From positions 3,733,753 through 3,797,752 of the forward strand of contig NW_006763131.1 of the NCBI RefSeq assembly GCF_000264905.1: 64,000 nt of DNA, read 5' to 3'. The stretch's first letter is position 1. Each line of letters opens with the position of its first letter. Both the position numbers and the translations under genes were made by a program. The stretch is from Stereum hirsutum FP-91666 SS1 (lineage: Eukaryota > Basidiomycota > Agaricomycetes > Russulales > Stereaceae). The notes beneath the pieces are model-generated. The model ran no database searches and was not told the origin of the DNA. It saw only the letters and a list, made by a program, of their open reading frames with translations. Shown here piece after piece: positions 1-13,266 of the stretch.

Positions 1-1042
<1,042 letters not shown>

Positions 1043-1595
1043 GGTGGCACCGTTTTTATGTTTTCCGGTTTTGCTTTCGTTCATGTTTTGTTAGTTGTAA
1101 TTCTAGTACCGTTGTGGCCCGTGCGGCGAGCGAAGGCCGAGCGTGAGAAGATTGAACAGGGGCCCGACGACCTCGTGATCGCAAGAACGACCTCTAAGTT
1201 CTAACTTTAAGCAGCCTCTAGACAATGAAATCGACCACTACGACAGGGTTACTTCGTTCAGCCAGTAGAACCTGTTCTCTTACACGGTGGGCGCTGCGCT
1301 GATCGGCATTCGAAGACTATGTTCACTGACGTATCTATATAAATCCATGCTTATCAAGGTCCTTACCAAAACGCTGTTCGTTGGAACAGCGAGTCGTCGG
1401 AAGAAGCGATAGAATTCACCTGCCAGGTTCTCTATGACCCCGAGGTCGACCACCTGAGCTTTCATCTTGATGACCGCAGCACTCTGAACATCTAGACATA
1501 CGGCCCGGTAGGTCGACGACCACTTCGTTCTCTCAATCCTAAATCCTACATAAGCCACCCAGGCTTTGTCTAGCCTCAACCACCCCACATTCATC
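1043..1595. other. intergenic, MCM3 3' flank and DUF3500 gene 5' flank
   Basis: Tandem-oriented spacer. A minus-strand ORF at 1280-1597 has no ATG near a conserved motif and looks spurious. Pyrimidine-rich sequence precedes the next ATG. I see no RNA gene or repeat. Confidence 0.5.
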
Positions 1596-3049
1596 ATGGC
1601 CGCACCAGTAGACTCTGGCTATATCCAAGCGACTGACCCCACGCGTCCCCACACTGACGCTGCTGTTCCCTTTCGCGAGATCATACCCGCGCCTGGTCAC
1701 CCCAGGATCGCAGGTATCGAGTCCAGCGACGCACATACCTGGTGCGACTCCCGGCGCAAGATTGATGCTCCCGCCTGGCTCATCAACCGCCTCGACGCAA
1801 AGAACCTCGAAAAGCCCTACGTCGGCTTCACGACTGACGGAACGGTGCGCGAGGGTCTGTACGAGTACCCGGAGGACGAGGGCGCGCCCGTCGAAGAGGC
1901 GAAGGAGGCGGCGGATGCGCTTATAGCGATGATGAGCGAGGAGGAGAAGGTGCGCACGCTGTTCCCATCGGTCGAGGTCGACGAGATCCGGCTGTGGTCG
2001 AACCCTGAGCTGTACGTCAACCCGGGCGGCCTCCGTCTCGACGAGTGCAGTCAGTCCATCCGCGACGCCGTGCATAATGTCCTCAAGGCCTCGCTGTCCT
2101 GGGAAGGTTACGAGAAGACGCTCGCGTGCTGTCTCACCAACGCGTTCCTCGGGAAGCTCGTCCACGGACCTCGCGTCCTGAATGAACACTCTTACAACTT
2201 CCGACTCTTCGGCCAGCCGAGCACAGAGAAGCACCAGCCGTGGGGTTATACGTTCTTCGGACACCATCTGTGTCTTGCGGTCGTGTTCAGCGGACGGCGT
2301 ATGGTCATTGGACCGACGTTCATGGGAGCGGAGCCGGATATGATTGATGAAGGACAGTATAGGGGATTGCGGCTGTTTATGACGGAGGAGTTGCAGAGTT
2401 TGAAGTTGATGCAGAGTTTGAGTCCGGAGCTGCAGAAGAAGGCGACGTTGTCGGTTGGGATGGATGGGAATTCGTTGCCACCGGATAGGTGGAACCCGTT
2501 TGATGAACGGCATCTCGGTGGTGCTAGGCAGGACAACAGAGTCGTTCCGCTCGGTGAGTGGTGTACCTTCGGGCGGGGTTTTATCATCCTATATCTAAAT
2601 CTTCGCTAACGACTATCTGCAGAGGGCTGCCCCGTCACCGAGTTTCCACCCGCACAGCAAGAACAGATCATAACACTCTACAAAGCCTTCAACGAGTACT
2701 ACCCCGCTCCAGTCCTGGAGCATCGTCTGAAGACTTTCAAGCAACATCTCGACGAGACGTACTTCGCGTGGATCGGTCCGCACGGCGACGATGATCCCTA
2801 CTACTTCCGCATTCACTCTCCCGTCGCGTTTATGGAGCTGGACTTCCACTGCGGTAGTGAGTTTTTTCTCTCTCCCTTCCTTCCATCGCTGTGGCGTGCT
2901 AGGCATTCAAACTGACGTTGTTGATAGTCTTCTTGACCAATACCTCGCCGGCGAGGTGCCATATCCATACAACGAACCGCTTGCCGAACAGGGGTGATTA
3001 TGGCAAGGTGCTAGTCGATCAGGCGTTGAAGCGCAAGTCTGTCATGTAG
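1596..3049 (+). CDS. DUF3500 family protein
   Basis: A 436-residue protein whose sequence matches DUF3500, a family found in bacteria and fungi with no established activity. Features that led to this call: the central WGYTFFGHHLCLAVVF segment followed by GPTFMGAEP, and near the C-terminus a FRIHSPVAFMELDFHC stretch followed by CHIHTTNRLPNRGDYG. The repeated histidines (GHH, HIH) suggest a metal or active site, but that is inference. Exons: 1596-2553, 2623-2853, 2928-3049; introns of 69 and 74 nt, GT..AG. I chose ATG 1596 because the open frame upstream has no other ATG and the codon is preceded by a good A at -3. There is no signal peptide or membrane segment, so a cytosolic enzyme is likely. 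Confidence 0.88.
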
Positions 3050-3413
3050 AAATAAGGACGAGGACGAGACCGATGGTTTGTAGTATTGTATAGTTAACAT
3101 CCCAGCAAGTGTACAATTAGATGCGGAATTCGACCTTCTGACGAATAGTCTCGTATGACAGCGAGTTGACTTGTGTCAAATAAATAGAGGTTCGTGTATT
3201 CTTGGAACTTGGAGTGGTGTAGCGGCGCCGCTCCGGTACGATGCGCTTCGACAAGGATCATCATGGCTCACTCGACGTCAGACTGACGCTGTGTACAGTC
3301 TACCATGACGCACCGACCCCTCGTTATTTGAGCAACCGAAAGCAGCCTGAGGTATATTAACGTCCACGATACCCTCGGCAGCAGTCACCAATAGTACCAA
3401 CTCAATCAACAAT
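3050..3413. other. intergenic with TATA-like site
   Basis: A TATATTAA-like sequence near 3353-3360 lies about 55-60 nt before the ATG of the next small gene and could be its TATA box. Nothing else recognised. Confidence 0.35.
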
Positions 3414-3833
3414 ATGTCGTCAGTTACCGGAAACCCTCCAATCGTGAGTCCTTTCCTCCGCTATCAGGTCTCGGACAGTTCTGGCTGCGAGGTTCGATTG
3501 ACTATTACCCTCGCAAACGACAGGTCCCTTCAGGCTACAGTCAGTCGACCTCACGCAGAGACTGCGTTCGGCGTAAGTACTGACGATTCATACTTTCCAG
3601 CGGCCAACATAAGCGCACCTAGCGCCACCAAAGGCGTCAAGGAGCTCGAATCCCAACTTCCCAAGCAGGAGAACCCTCTAAAGACGGAAGCGAACAAGGC
3701 AGGACTGATGGCGCCAGGAAAGCAGGTTCGTCTTCTCATTGGTGACGTACCCTTGTTATCGTTTACCGTTGACTGTGTCCAGGGTACGACTGCTAACCCG
3801 AACATGCCTTCAGAGCCACGGGAGAGGAAATAG
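3414..3833 (+). CDS. small hypothetical protein, three introns
   Basis: I do not recognise this protein. The 420-nt stretch is open in one frame, but strong splice signals inside it argue for splicing: exons 3414-3443, 3524-3539 (only 16 nt), 3601-3725, 3783-3833. Intron 1 has GTGAGT and ends ACGACAG; intron 2 runs from GTCAGT at 3540 to TTCCAG with ACTGAC as branch site; intron 3 (57 nt) has GTTCGT, TTGACT and TCCAG. Splicing all three gives a 73-residue, hydrophilic, Ser/Pro/Lys-rich protein with the stretch ISAPSATKGVKELESQLPKQ. Reading straight through would give 139 residues. It is a small intracellular protein without signal peptide; abundant small fungal stress or growth proteins look like this, but no function can be stated. 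Confidence 0.55.
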   Translation: MSSVTGNPPIVSPFLRYQVSDSSGCEVRLTITLANDRSLQATVSRPHAETAFGVSTDDSYFPAANISAPSATKGVKELESQLPKQENPLKTEANKAGLMAPGKQVRLLIGDVPLLSFTVDCVQGTTANPNMPSEPRERK

Positions 3834-4127
3834 AGGTGTCGGGACGGGTGCTGGTCAATGCGAGTTGAGGGGGTATCGGGCTTCGGATTGAACGTTAATA
3901 TTGATGAAGCTCGTGAAGGAAGTTCGATTCTGCATGGACGACTTGATTGAGAAGATATACGATATTATTCTCTGTACTATATAATGGTGTTCTACTATTG
4001 CAAGGCATGTCTTCCATGAGGATACTGTAGCAAAGGGTGCCAGTATCGCTTGTAACAGAGATAGATGAAGCACTAACAGGATTCGTACATTCGACTGGCC
4101 TGTTCCTCTATCCACTGGGTCCTGGGT

Positions 4128-5813
4128 CTACCAACCCCCCATACCTCTAACCTCCGACGCGAGACACTTCCTAAGATGTAGCCTGGTCTGCCCTACCTTC
4201 CACTCTTCCTCGCCGCCATCAACCTTGCCTTGTTTCCCGAAAACGAAAGGCCTAACACAGACTTCGCCGATCGCGTTGAAAAGGTCCTGGAGGATCCACG
4301 TCAACCGTGGACCAGTAAGTTCGATCGCGGGCTCTGCGTTGACTTCGAGAAGCTTGACTTGAAACTGAGCTGATGATGGGTCGAAAGGAGATGCAGACGG
4401 TGTGTGCGAGACGAGAAAGTCGATCCCGTAGAGCTCGAATGCATTTGGAAGGGGCTATAAAAGTAGGGGTGAGGTCAGCGTTATATTCGAACCTTAGGTG
4501 TATAGGGGTGTAAGCAGACCTGGAAATGGATCGGTGACTCTAATGCAGCTTTGAACGTCTCCGCGAGCACGTCTGCCATTTGGTCTTGAATTGCCTTTAT
4601 ATCGTCTTTCGTGAACTTCAGCAGGGAGCCAGCGTGTCCGTCCGAAAGGATATGGCAGCCGACGAGTTCATCCAAGAGACGTACGCCTTCTTCGCCACGA
4701 TGCGTTTGCAGAGATGTGTTCGTCAAGTGGGGAGCGAGATCTATGGGAGTACCGTCCTTAAGATTGGCGGTGGGATGGACGTATTGCTTTGCGGAGAAGA
4801 GTGCGAGAATGCGGTCGTAGAGATATAACGTGAGGGCGCCTGACGCCACACAGTACGCTCTGAGATGGAACTAGAGTTAGAGTGTCAGACTCAGTGTGCC
4901 TCAAGGAAGAGTTGAACAAGATGACAAACTTTATGGCCTTGGAGGTCGGGTGAAGTTCTCGGAGGAATATTATCGAGCGACCTTTCCCCGGGATCAATGA
5001 GCAAAGGTGTGTCGATATATTCCTACTGTACGGTATGAGATGTAGGAAAGAAATGGAGATGGGCTTGGCAGAATTGTTAACCTGAATGACAAAATGTCTG
5101 AGCTGAGAGGTAACCACAGCGGTATTCTCTCTTGTATCTTCGTCCCTACCTTGTTCTGTGTCGTCTTCGCCCTCTTCTAGTTCGTCGTCCTCGTCCTCTT
5201 CGAACGCCTCAAAAATCTCCTGTAAAGCCTCCTTAGAATCGAACATCCGGATTCCCATCCCACGATCCGCCATTCCCGGCTTCAAGATCCACCACCTCTT
5301 CTTCAATCCATCCTGGTCTCCGGCCTGCACATCCATAGCAGCGCCTAAATCCCAAAGCTCGTCTCCCCACATCTCGTCCAACTCATCCGCGAACGAAATC
5401 TCCAGGTCCCATGTTTTCGGGACAGCCTCCCTTAAGCATGACTGAGGATTTTTCACCATATGGGAATGCAAGCATCTCGAAAGAAAATGTTTCCGGATAA
5501 GCGCTTTTCGGATCGTGTAGGACGAGGAGAGGACAGTAGAAGGCGAGCCATGCGTGAGGTCATGATCTATTGCGTCGTAGGTGGACCATTGTACGAGTTT
5601 CGCTGTAGATTTGGGTTGATAGTGAGCATACGGCGGCGGTAGTGGAGGTAGCGATGAGACCAGCGGGGGTTGTAATGGGAAGGAGAGGGCGTTACAGACG
5701 AGGGTGTTCGTGAGAGGTGCAGAGGGCCAGGAAACCAGAACATTATATCTTTTGTCTGAGTCCATGATTCCTGCGCCAGATCTCGAAGGTGTGTGGCTTA
5801 TAGCACCAGGCAT
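4128..5813 (-). CDS. tubulin-tyrosine ligase (TTL) family protein
   Basis: A 500-residue ATP-grasp protein of the TTL family, which ligate amino acids to tubulin tails; in yeasts the related TTL domain sits in Pby1, so the fungal substrate is uncertain. Seen: an N-terminal VSWPSAPLTN segment, the nucleotide-binding WWILKPGMADRGMGIRMF near residue 175, a long acidic insert of Glu/Asp, then IDPGERSLDN, the HKFHLRAYCVASG strand, and the C-terminal FELYGIDFLV with KLLEVNAEPAIE, which carries the Mg/ATP-binding Glu and Asn. Exons on the minus strand: 5813-5082, 5022-4930, 4870-4520, 4454-4128; introns of 59, 59 and 65 nt. A second in-frame ATG at 5765 has a better context (A at -3, G at +4) and begins just before the conserved part, so the true start may be there. 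Confidence 0.9.
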
Positions 5814-6536
5814 TGTACCGGTCTATCCAGAAGAGCAACTAATATTTGTGGAATATGAGGAGCCCGGACAGCGAAGAGGGAGAAACAGGACGTTAGCGCC
5901 GGAAAAAAAAAACGCCACACGGAAAATTCTTTGCAGATTGATGGATGTATGTAGCCCGACCCGGCGGCATGGCGTCAAATACTATGAGCCGCTGAGGCTC
6001 GCGCAAAGTGGACAAACCATTTAGTACAGAATTTACAAACTATATATATGAGGATGGCGAAGGATGCGTGATAATGGAGAAGACAAAATACTTACGCTTC
6101 GAGAATATCTATGAAGAGGCCAAGTAGGTTCTGCTTGTGGCGATTCATACATCGTTTCTCAGGGTATAGGCTGTAACAAGCACAAGAAATATTGTAATGA
6201 GTGGAATGGAAGTTCGCGATTCAGCTGATCAACGCCTAGGTCCACATCCGAATGTTGTGGACCAAAGTATCGAATGATGAATGGTTGGGTGATTGATGAA
6301 GGCGACGGATGGCGACCTCGATCGGCGCAAAGAGCATGGATGAAGGATGGAGCTGTAGATGCTGGGGCGTCGGGGTTTTTGATAGTGTTGTCGAATGAGA
6401 TGAACGCACACGCGAGGCATGATATGGGGGTAACTGTCTGGAAATTACATTACAAATCATATACGGCATTCTTCTTCGTTCACGAAAAAAATACACGGCT
6501 GCCTTCACAGAGAACAGTGGAACATAAGGAATAAGA
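5814..6536. other. intergenic between TTL gene and thioredoxin gene
   Basis: Lies upstream of the TTL gene and downstream of thioredoxin, both on the minus strand. An A-run of 10 occurs near 5905-5914. Short ORFs on both strands show no conserved motif. No RNA gene seen. Confidence 0.4.
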
Positions 6537-7042
6537 TTAGGCAGTGGCACTGTTCTTGATCAAGGCCTGGGCATGAGAGTGGGCGTGGGTTAATCTCTAA
6601 CACTAGCTCCGAAGTGAAGACAGTACGCACCTCAAGAGCACCAGGGTTTGCACCAACGACGTCTGCGAGCTTCTGACCGTCCTTGAAAGCGATGAAGGTG
6701 GGCATCTGATAATCATTCGCATGAGCATTCTGCATGGAACGGATGCCGATCAATGAGGAATACTTACAGCGCGTACGCCGACCTCCTCAGAGACCTCGGG
6801 CTGCTCATCGACATCGACCTTGAAGAATTCGATTTCGGGATGCAGAGTGGACAGTTTCTCGAAGATGGGGGAGATGACACGGCAAGGGCCGCACCATGTA
6901 GCCCAGAAGTCGAAGACGGTCACAGTGCTCTTATTGATCTATGATTTGCGAGAATGAGATCCACGAAATTATGGACAATGTGAGGATATGTACGTACGGC
7001 GGCGTGGAACTCATCGAGAGACTTGATGGCGTTGACGGTCAT
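6537..7042 (-). CDS. thioredoxin
   Basis: A 106-residue classical thioredoxin, the small disulfide reductase that is reduced by thioredoxin reductase and NADPH and serves ribonucleotide reductase, peroxiredoxins and PAPS reductase. The active site is [19 protein letters not shown], followed by the buried Lys-Val-Asp-Val strand, the cis-proline loop [12 protein letters not shown] and a final helix. Exons: 7042-6998, 6938-6768, 6705-6631, 6566-6537; introns of 59, 62 and 64 nt, each GT..AG. No targeting sequence, so cytosolic. The length fits the family exactly. The last exon codes only nine residues and the stop TAA. Confidence 0.96.
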
Positions 7043-8033
7043 GGTGAAAACAAAGATGAAAAGTACAAGAGAAGTTCGGGCGGGATTGTAGGTGTTGGGA
7101 TGAGAGATCACAGAGAGCTCGCGAGGACGCTTTATACGGCCGATTGCTAGATATGATGCGATTGCTCTTTATCAGCACATCACGTGGCCGTCGTCCGAAT
7201 ATGACGAATTGGTTGCGAATTAGTCCGCCACACCGACCCCGACCGCCTTCGTCGGCATGCCCGACGTATGAGTCCACTGTTCAGATACGGGCATTCACAA
7301 GTATGCTATGTACCCTCAGGACCTTTGCAGTGATGTTAGTACTTAACCTGACTGCTTAGTCACCGTAGGAAGATTAGAAAGATGTTGTATGAGTGAGAGT
7401 CACAGATATGACAGCTAGGCGACTGCTGTCTCGTTGGTTGAGAATGAAGGCTGGCATGCCTGGGAGCTCCTGGGACTAACGCATTGTAACGTGAAATCTG
7501 AATGTGACCGATAGTGACCTGCAATCTCTTAGAATATCATAATTACACCGTGAATGCGAACGTTCCCAAGTAGTGTCAACAGGAGGATAGACGAGAATTA
7601 GCATTGAGTGAGAGCCTACCGTCACTAAAAAAGTCACTCACAAATAATCTCAACTACTAGCTGAAGGTTTCTTTAGAGCATCTGTAAACAGGACAGTCAT
7701 TGGACAGTATGGCTGATATACCGTTAGGTCAACAGAGTTAGAATCGATTCCCAACACGTTCTGCTAGCATCGCAGAGATGATATCGTCAAGACCATTGTG
7801 CTATAGATGCGTCTCCGAGGAGGAGCAGAAGCATTTGACGAGTTCGCGCCGGTGTGGCGCGTTGCCTTGGTCGAAGTTGGGAAGAAAGAACAACTTCGAA
7901 TTCGAACTCCGATACACGCACCGACGGACAAATGCAGTGGCTGTAAATTTGCCCATTTCGGGAGTTGACTTCGACACTGGCCTCTGCGCCGTCTTTGTTT
8001 CTTCATTTCTTGCTTCGTCTATTGTCCCCCGGT
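7043..8033. other. intergenic, no gene recognised
   Basis: A divergent spacer between thioredoxin (-) and the TPR-like gene (+). The sequence is AT-richer than the flanking exons. ORFs on both strands are short, begin without context and encode low-complexity basic peptides. No RNA gene or repeat was found. Confidence 0.45.
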
Positions 8034-10748
8034 ATGATGCCTGCGACGGCGGTGGACACCGAGACCTCCTACGTCGAGGTCAAACCCATGCATACTCCGG
8101 TAGAGTGTGGCAAAACTCAATTCGACTCTCTTTTGCCTAGTGCCGACTCTGCTGTGGCGGGAAACGACACGGTGGCCTCACAGAAGAAGAAGAAGAAGAA
8201 GAAAACACGAAAGCCCACCAAACCTAAGGACACGCAAAGGCAGCACCCCACTTCTGTGGATGATGAACAGGAGCTACGACCTCCTGTGTTGTGCATTAGC
8301 CGTAATAAACACTGGCGTTATATCAGTTCCTATCATGTGCGTTTGTTCACTCTTCTCGGTAATCTTTCTTGACCAACAAATCATTCGAAGGGTCCTTGGT
8401 TACAACTACCCATCGAGCTGCTTGAATCTTTTTTGGTTCTCAACCTGGATCCAACCACACTCCAGACATCGGAGACACGCATACCGTCCATGTCGTCCCC
8501 CACTACACCCACATTCAATGGTAGCGGCAACTACAGCTACTCCAATCCTTCATCTCGAACCCGCGACCGCGGCTTTGCAAGTCTACGCGATTACTCACCA
8601 CCTCCCGATTCTCTTGCTAGTGCTTTCGCGTCTTTACCCCCGCTACCGCCACTACCCACTCCTGCTGCTGGCAAAGCAACTCCTCCTCCCATAGACCCAG
8701 GTGTCTTCCGTTCTGTCACCACTATACGGCGTCTCATCGACGAGGCTGCCGAGCTCTCCGTTCGTGCAACATCTGGCTTATCCGCTGCTGCACTAGGATC
8801 TATGCGAAACGGTCCCAACATAGGCAGCAGTCCATGGGCACTCGCTCAAAGTCTCGGTATCAATCCCTTGGGAGACTCTGGAAATGGCAGGAGTGCGCCT
8901 ATGTCGGCCACACGAGTGCATAGGCTGAGGACATTGGCGGTGCAGAAGTTAGCAACGGCGTATAGGATGGACGAGATCGCGTCGAGCGTGATGGTCATGC
9001 AAGGCGGGAGTATATTTGACGATATCGCAGAGCGTGTCCTCAAGATCGGTACGTTCTGTCTTTCTGTTGCTGGCCCACTTCATCGAACCCGGATGTAGAT
9101 CCAAACGACATGGACGCAAAATATGTGCATTTTTTCCACGAGAAAATACCCTCGCGGTACGTCTCTCGAATTCGCGACATACGTCGTGGCTTATGTTGAC
9201 TTTAGCCTTAGCCAGCTAGCGGAGTCGACGCCGACTCACGTGCTGGACGAAATCATCGCTGCAAATCCAAATCATCTCGAAGTCCTTCGGACACGCGGTA
9301 TTGTCCATACCTTCCGAGACGAGTATCCTCTGGCTGTGCGGGATTTCACCCTTGCACTCAAAGAAGCTCGTGCCGTCCGTAAAGCGCGTAACATGCATCG
9401 TACCGAGGTCTCCCTGGGCGGTTCCGGCAGAAACGGAAAGAAGAAGAAATCTGAAGGCAAAAAGAAAACGAACGGACAGGCGCCGCCAAGTGGCACCAGT
9501 GCTGCTGCAGAAGGAGGGGATAAATCAGAGCCCGAACCGGTGATCTTACATCCTTCCGTACTTCCCGACGCACCGGAGCCTATCGAGCCCCAGCTCCTCT
9601 TCCTGCGTGGCGCAGCCTATCTCCAGCACTCCGTTTTCCTGATCGAAGAAACCCTCCTTAAGCTCGAGGGTATCCGTAAAATGCCCTCCCCTGATGGGGC
9701 GGAGCTCAGGCTGTGTTATCTTGGAAACGGTAGGTATGGTGGAACGGAGATCGGTAATCCTGATGGACCGTTGGGCAGCAAAGATGGCGTAAAGCTACAG
9801 GCATACCGGCGAGCGTTGACAGATTGTCCCTTGAAGGAGCAGATCCTGACACTCTTGAAGAAAAGCATGAGGGACCACGAACGCTTCCTTGGCCACTTTG
9901 ATACTTTAGAGTCATCCGTCCCCCTTGACGAAACGGAAGATCTCGCATCGCGTGCGGCCTATGCGTTCCTTCTTGCTGAATCGCTCCGTCCGGGCTCATC
10001 AGCCACCCCACCTCCACCGCCCGAGTCACCCACCGCGTTTACGACGTATCATCCCCTTCTCGTCGAGGCTCATTTTTCCATTCTTATCTGCCAACTCATG
10101 ATGGGAGACTTTCCTTCTCTACTGCAGTCATTTGTGAAGACCGCTGCCGTCATCGACGGTTTGGAAGGTTACCCTGTCTTCCTTCCGCCCAGATCAATGT
10201 CGCAGGCCGAGTTCGTCGAAATACTAGAACGTCTTGCGGGAGGGTGGAAGAACGGTGCCGCCATAAGCTCACTCGGTCGACCGAGACTAACCAATGGCTC
10301 AGCCGCCAACGGGTCTAAAGTCGCTAACGGCAAATTGGCAATCATGCCGCCCCCGTTCTCTCCTGCAGAGCTCTCCCCCTCGTCCTCCGCACCTGCATCG
10401 CCTCATCCTCATCTTGGTCCCTCGACGTCCTTTGCCTCTTCGTCCGCGGCCACTACCCCGGCGCTTTCTATACCTCCCTCACCCCAGATTCCTTCCGGTC
10501 GAGACACTCCCTCGTCTGGTTCCTCCGCCATAGATCTTGTTGAAGCTCTCAACTGTGCACGGATACTATTGGCACCTGTCGTGGCCAAACAGAACGAGAG
10601 GGCGGAAAAGAGCGCAGCGGAGAAGGCGGCTGGAGGAAGAAGGAAATCGACATCCCCGATCAGCATTCCATTACATGGGCCAAGGGTGGATATCGTGCTT
10701 GCGTGGTTGGCTGCGGTCTGGTTGGTGGAGTTGGACGAGGTTGCGTGA
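8034..10748 (+). CDS. conserved fungal protein with TPR-like region, function unknown
   Basis: An 851-residue soluble protein. Exons: 8034-8336, 8391-9048, 9099-9156, 9212-10748; introns of 54, 50 and 55 nt. The N-terminus has a poly-Lys block and then the stretch RNKHWRYISSYHGPWLQLP, which looks like the conserved core of a fungal family of unknown function; this exact segment is created by the first splice. Next come Pro/Ser-rich sequence and a helical part with TTIRRLIDEAAELSVRA. Around residues 350-395 the sequence VLDEIIAANPNHLEVLRTRG...FRDEYPLAVRDFTLALKEA has the spacing of one or two tetratricopeptide helices. The second half alternates helices with long Ser/Pro-rich linkers. No membrane segment. 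A scaffold or adaptor role is plausible but only inferred. Two adjacent ATGs open the frame at 8034. Confidence 0.82.
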
Positions 10749-11247
10749 GCTGAGGGCAGCTGGGGATCGTAGTGGAGAAGAACTATCGAGGGTTTTTTTT
10801 TTGCGTAATGACAAGGGGTAATGCGTGTTCTTGTGTGGGCGATGCCTACTATATTTTTCTGGTTGTGGAATGCAAGTGCTTGTGGAGGGCAGGTGAATTC
10901 ATCTTCGACCAGCGTAGAGGATCGATATTACGTATTTCTCACCGACCGAGTTCAGGCGTCTGTCGGAGTGTCAAGTATTTCTTGCCTGCAACCGCCACGG
11001 CCCTTGGACACTTCGTTGTCGGACTCATGTTTATGATATCCCGTAACAACCACTCATGGCCATCGACAAAGCACTCCTTTCGATGCGGCTTCTTGTTCTC
11101 AGGCCTCTGGACTACGAGTTCCCTCGGGGTCACCGGAGTAATGGCATTGTCACATGGAATTTCCCAGGCAGCATCCGAGTCTCACATATCAATCAAAACA
11201 AACTGAATCACTGATAATATTCGACATTGTCTTACTCATATTCTGCT
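10749..11247. other. intergenic, 3' flank and promoter
   Basis: Between two plus-strand genes. A T-run of about nine lies soon after the stop of the upstream gene. No coding, RNA or repeat signal was recognised. Confidence 0.4.
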
Positions 11248-12703
11248 ATGGGCGCACTCTTCTCTACCGCGTTCTCTCGCTACGACCCAAAGCGGGACAT
11301 TCCTGACTTGACGGGAAAAGTAGCCATTGTCACGGGTGCCAAGTGTGTATTCATCTTTGTGTTCTATTATAGTCTTTGCTACCTCCATATGGAGTCTGCC
11401 TACATGCTTCGCGGTGAACGCAGCGTACGACGTTGGAATGAGCGAATGAACTGATATCATGTTTCAGCTCTGGTATAGGCCTTCGTACAGCAGAACTGCT
11501 CGCAGTCCGCGGAGCCAAGGTGTACCTCGCTTGTCGAACCGAGTCAAAAGCGACAAATGCCATCTACCAGATTCTCAAGGCCCATAGCGATATAGTTGGT
11601 CTGAATGAAAGGCTCGCTTGGTTGCCTCTGGACTTGTCTTCCGTCGTCAAAAGCGAGCAAGCGGCAAAGGATTTCCTAGCGATTGAGTCGAGACTGGATA
11701 TACTTGGTGGGTCCTTTTGCGTAGCTAGCGGTTCCGATGCGTGAAAACCAAGGACTGACCGCTTGATGCGGAATCTTTCCGTTTTAGTGAACAATGCGGC
11801 TAGGGGCATCGTGCCGTATGCCTTGTCCGAAGAGGGCATTGAACTTTCCGTCGCCACAAAGTACGTGATCACTGCACATCATACCTCAGTGCTACCATTT
11901 ATCTTTGCTCAGTCATCTAGGCCACTTTGTACTTACGAACACGCTGCTACCGCTACTGACGACCACATCACGGATGCCAGACACAGATGTCCGTATTGTC
12001 AATGTAAGCTGCCTCCTTATTTCTCCTCCCTAGCTTCGTACTGATTTTCAGCCACCACAGGTTGCTTCTCATTCGTATGCGAGTAGTCAGGCAGTCAAGT
12101 TCGACGGTATTGAGGACCTCAATAACCCTCAGGGCGCATCAGGCAAAGAGAACGGGATCAGCGCCAAATTACAACGATATGGTGAGTGTCAGCGCTCGAG
12201 TGCCATAATACATGCTCATAGAATAATTTGATAGGAACGACAAAACTAATGAACATTTTGCATGCTAGAGAGCTTCAGAGACGGCTCGATGCTGAAGCCA
12301 TCACAATCACAGTACTGAGCTTGCATCCTGGAACGGGAGTAATCACCGGTCAGTGCTCATTGACCTCTCCATTTCGCCTCGCTTCTGAGATCCTATGCTA
12401 GAGGGTTACTATACTGGGAATTATGGGGTCCCTGCCTGGCTAGTGGCGCTCCTTCCCATCATACGCTTTCTGTTTCTCCCGATCACTACCACGCAAGGTG
12501 CTTACAACTCGACGTTCGCTGCCACCAGTGCAGAGGTCGCTGCGGAGCGCGGGAAGTACAAGGGACAATATCTGGAGCCTCTGGGGAAGATTGTGGCCTT
12601 GAAGACGAGGACGGCTACTGACGTTTCTCTTATTCAAGACAAGTTGTGGAACACGTCGGAAAAGGTAGTACGTGATACCTTGCAGGCAAGAGCTGCTCCG
12701 TAA
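11248..12703 (+). CDS. short-chain dehydrogenase/reductase (retinol-dehydrogenase-like)
   Basis: A 347-residue NAD(P)-dependent SDR. Motifs in order: the Rossmann signature GKVAIVTGANSGIG (completed by the first splice), Asp-Leu-Ser after the fourth strand, VNNAA, NHLGHFVLTN, the catalytic YGTTK that supplies Tyr and Lys, and HPGTGVIT. Seven exons: 11248-11342, 11468-11706, 11788-11860, 11913-12003, 12052-12181, 12235-12348, 12402-12703; the first intron (125 nt) is the longest. At intron 4 a second acceptor three codons downstream (CACCACAG) is possible, and the usual VNVSS serine is not obvious at this join, which makes that boundary the weakest. Similar fungal enzymes reduce small carbonyl compounds; the substrate cannot be read here. 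A C-terminal hydrophobic segment (LVALLPIIRFLFLPI) may associate with membranes. Confidence 0.9.
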
Positions 12704-13266
12704 TATGGACTGCGGATTGTTTTTGTACATCACTTTTCCTGAGCAGGTTCGGCGAAACGAATACCGTTACCTCACGGATCAACATCATCGGAACTTACAG
12801 CGCTCCTGAGTCCCTGGAAACAAGAAAGACTGGACGTGTCTTCACTCTGCAAGATACCTGGTGCTTTGAGTGTAGGTCCGCATTCCATTTACGCGCTCAG
12901 AGCCTTTCAGAGCACGCTCTGGCGAATGCTTTTCGCATGAAGGCTTCGGCTATCAACGCTATCAACCTTGTCATCAATGTCCATGTCTCGCAACGTGCAA
13001 CTAAGCAGTGTTCGTGCACAGGACTATTGTGCATACGACAGACCGAGGGCGCTGAGCGCTCAGAGTACCGGAGGGTGTACAGGCGATTCGGCGAATCTAG
13101 CCCCCCATCAACAAGATATCCGAAGAGGAAATTTAAAGAGGGCGTGGTCCAATGATTGTGTCTGTCCTCGGCCCCACTTCCAGCATTACTCAGCGCCCTC
13201 TGGGTTGCACCCTCCTCTTTCCTCCCGCCACCTCTAGCGGTGCATAGCTGGAGCTTCCGGAATGAG
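12704..13266. other. intergenic, no gene recognised
   Basis: A 130-codon ORF on the minus strand at 12897-13289 has no recognisable motif and overlaps the start of the CDC50 gene, so I treat it as chance. No RNA gene seen. Confidence 0.4.

Noticed and set aside
3573..3600. A 28-nt stretch with GTAAGT, ACTGAC and TTTCCAG that looks like an ultrashort intron
   Set aside because: A donor GTCAGT at 3540 uses the same branch site and acceptor and gives a normal 61-nt intron that keeps the frame, so the ultrashort intron is not needed.
9272..9573. Several ORFs opposite the TPR-like gene
   Set aside because: They lie fully inside a long exon with the usual codon pattern on the plus strand and have no independent support.
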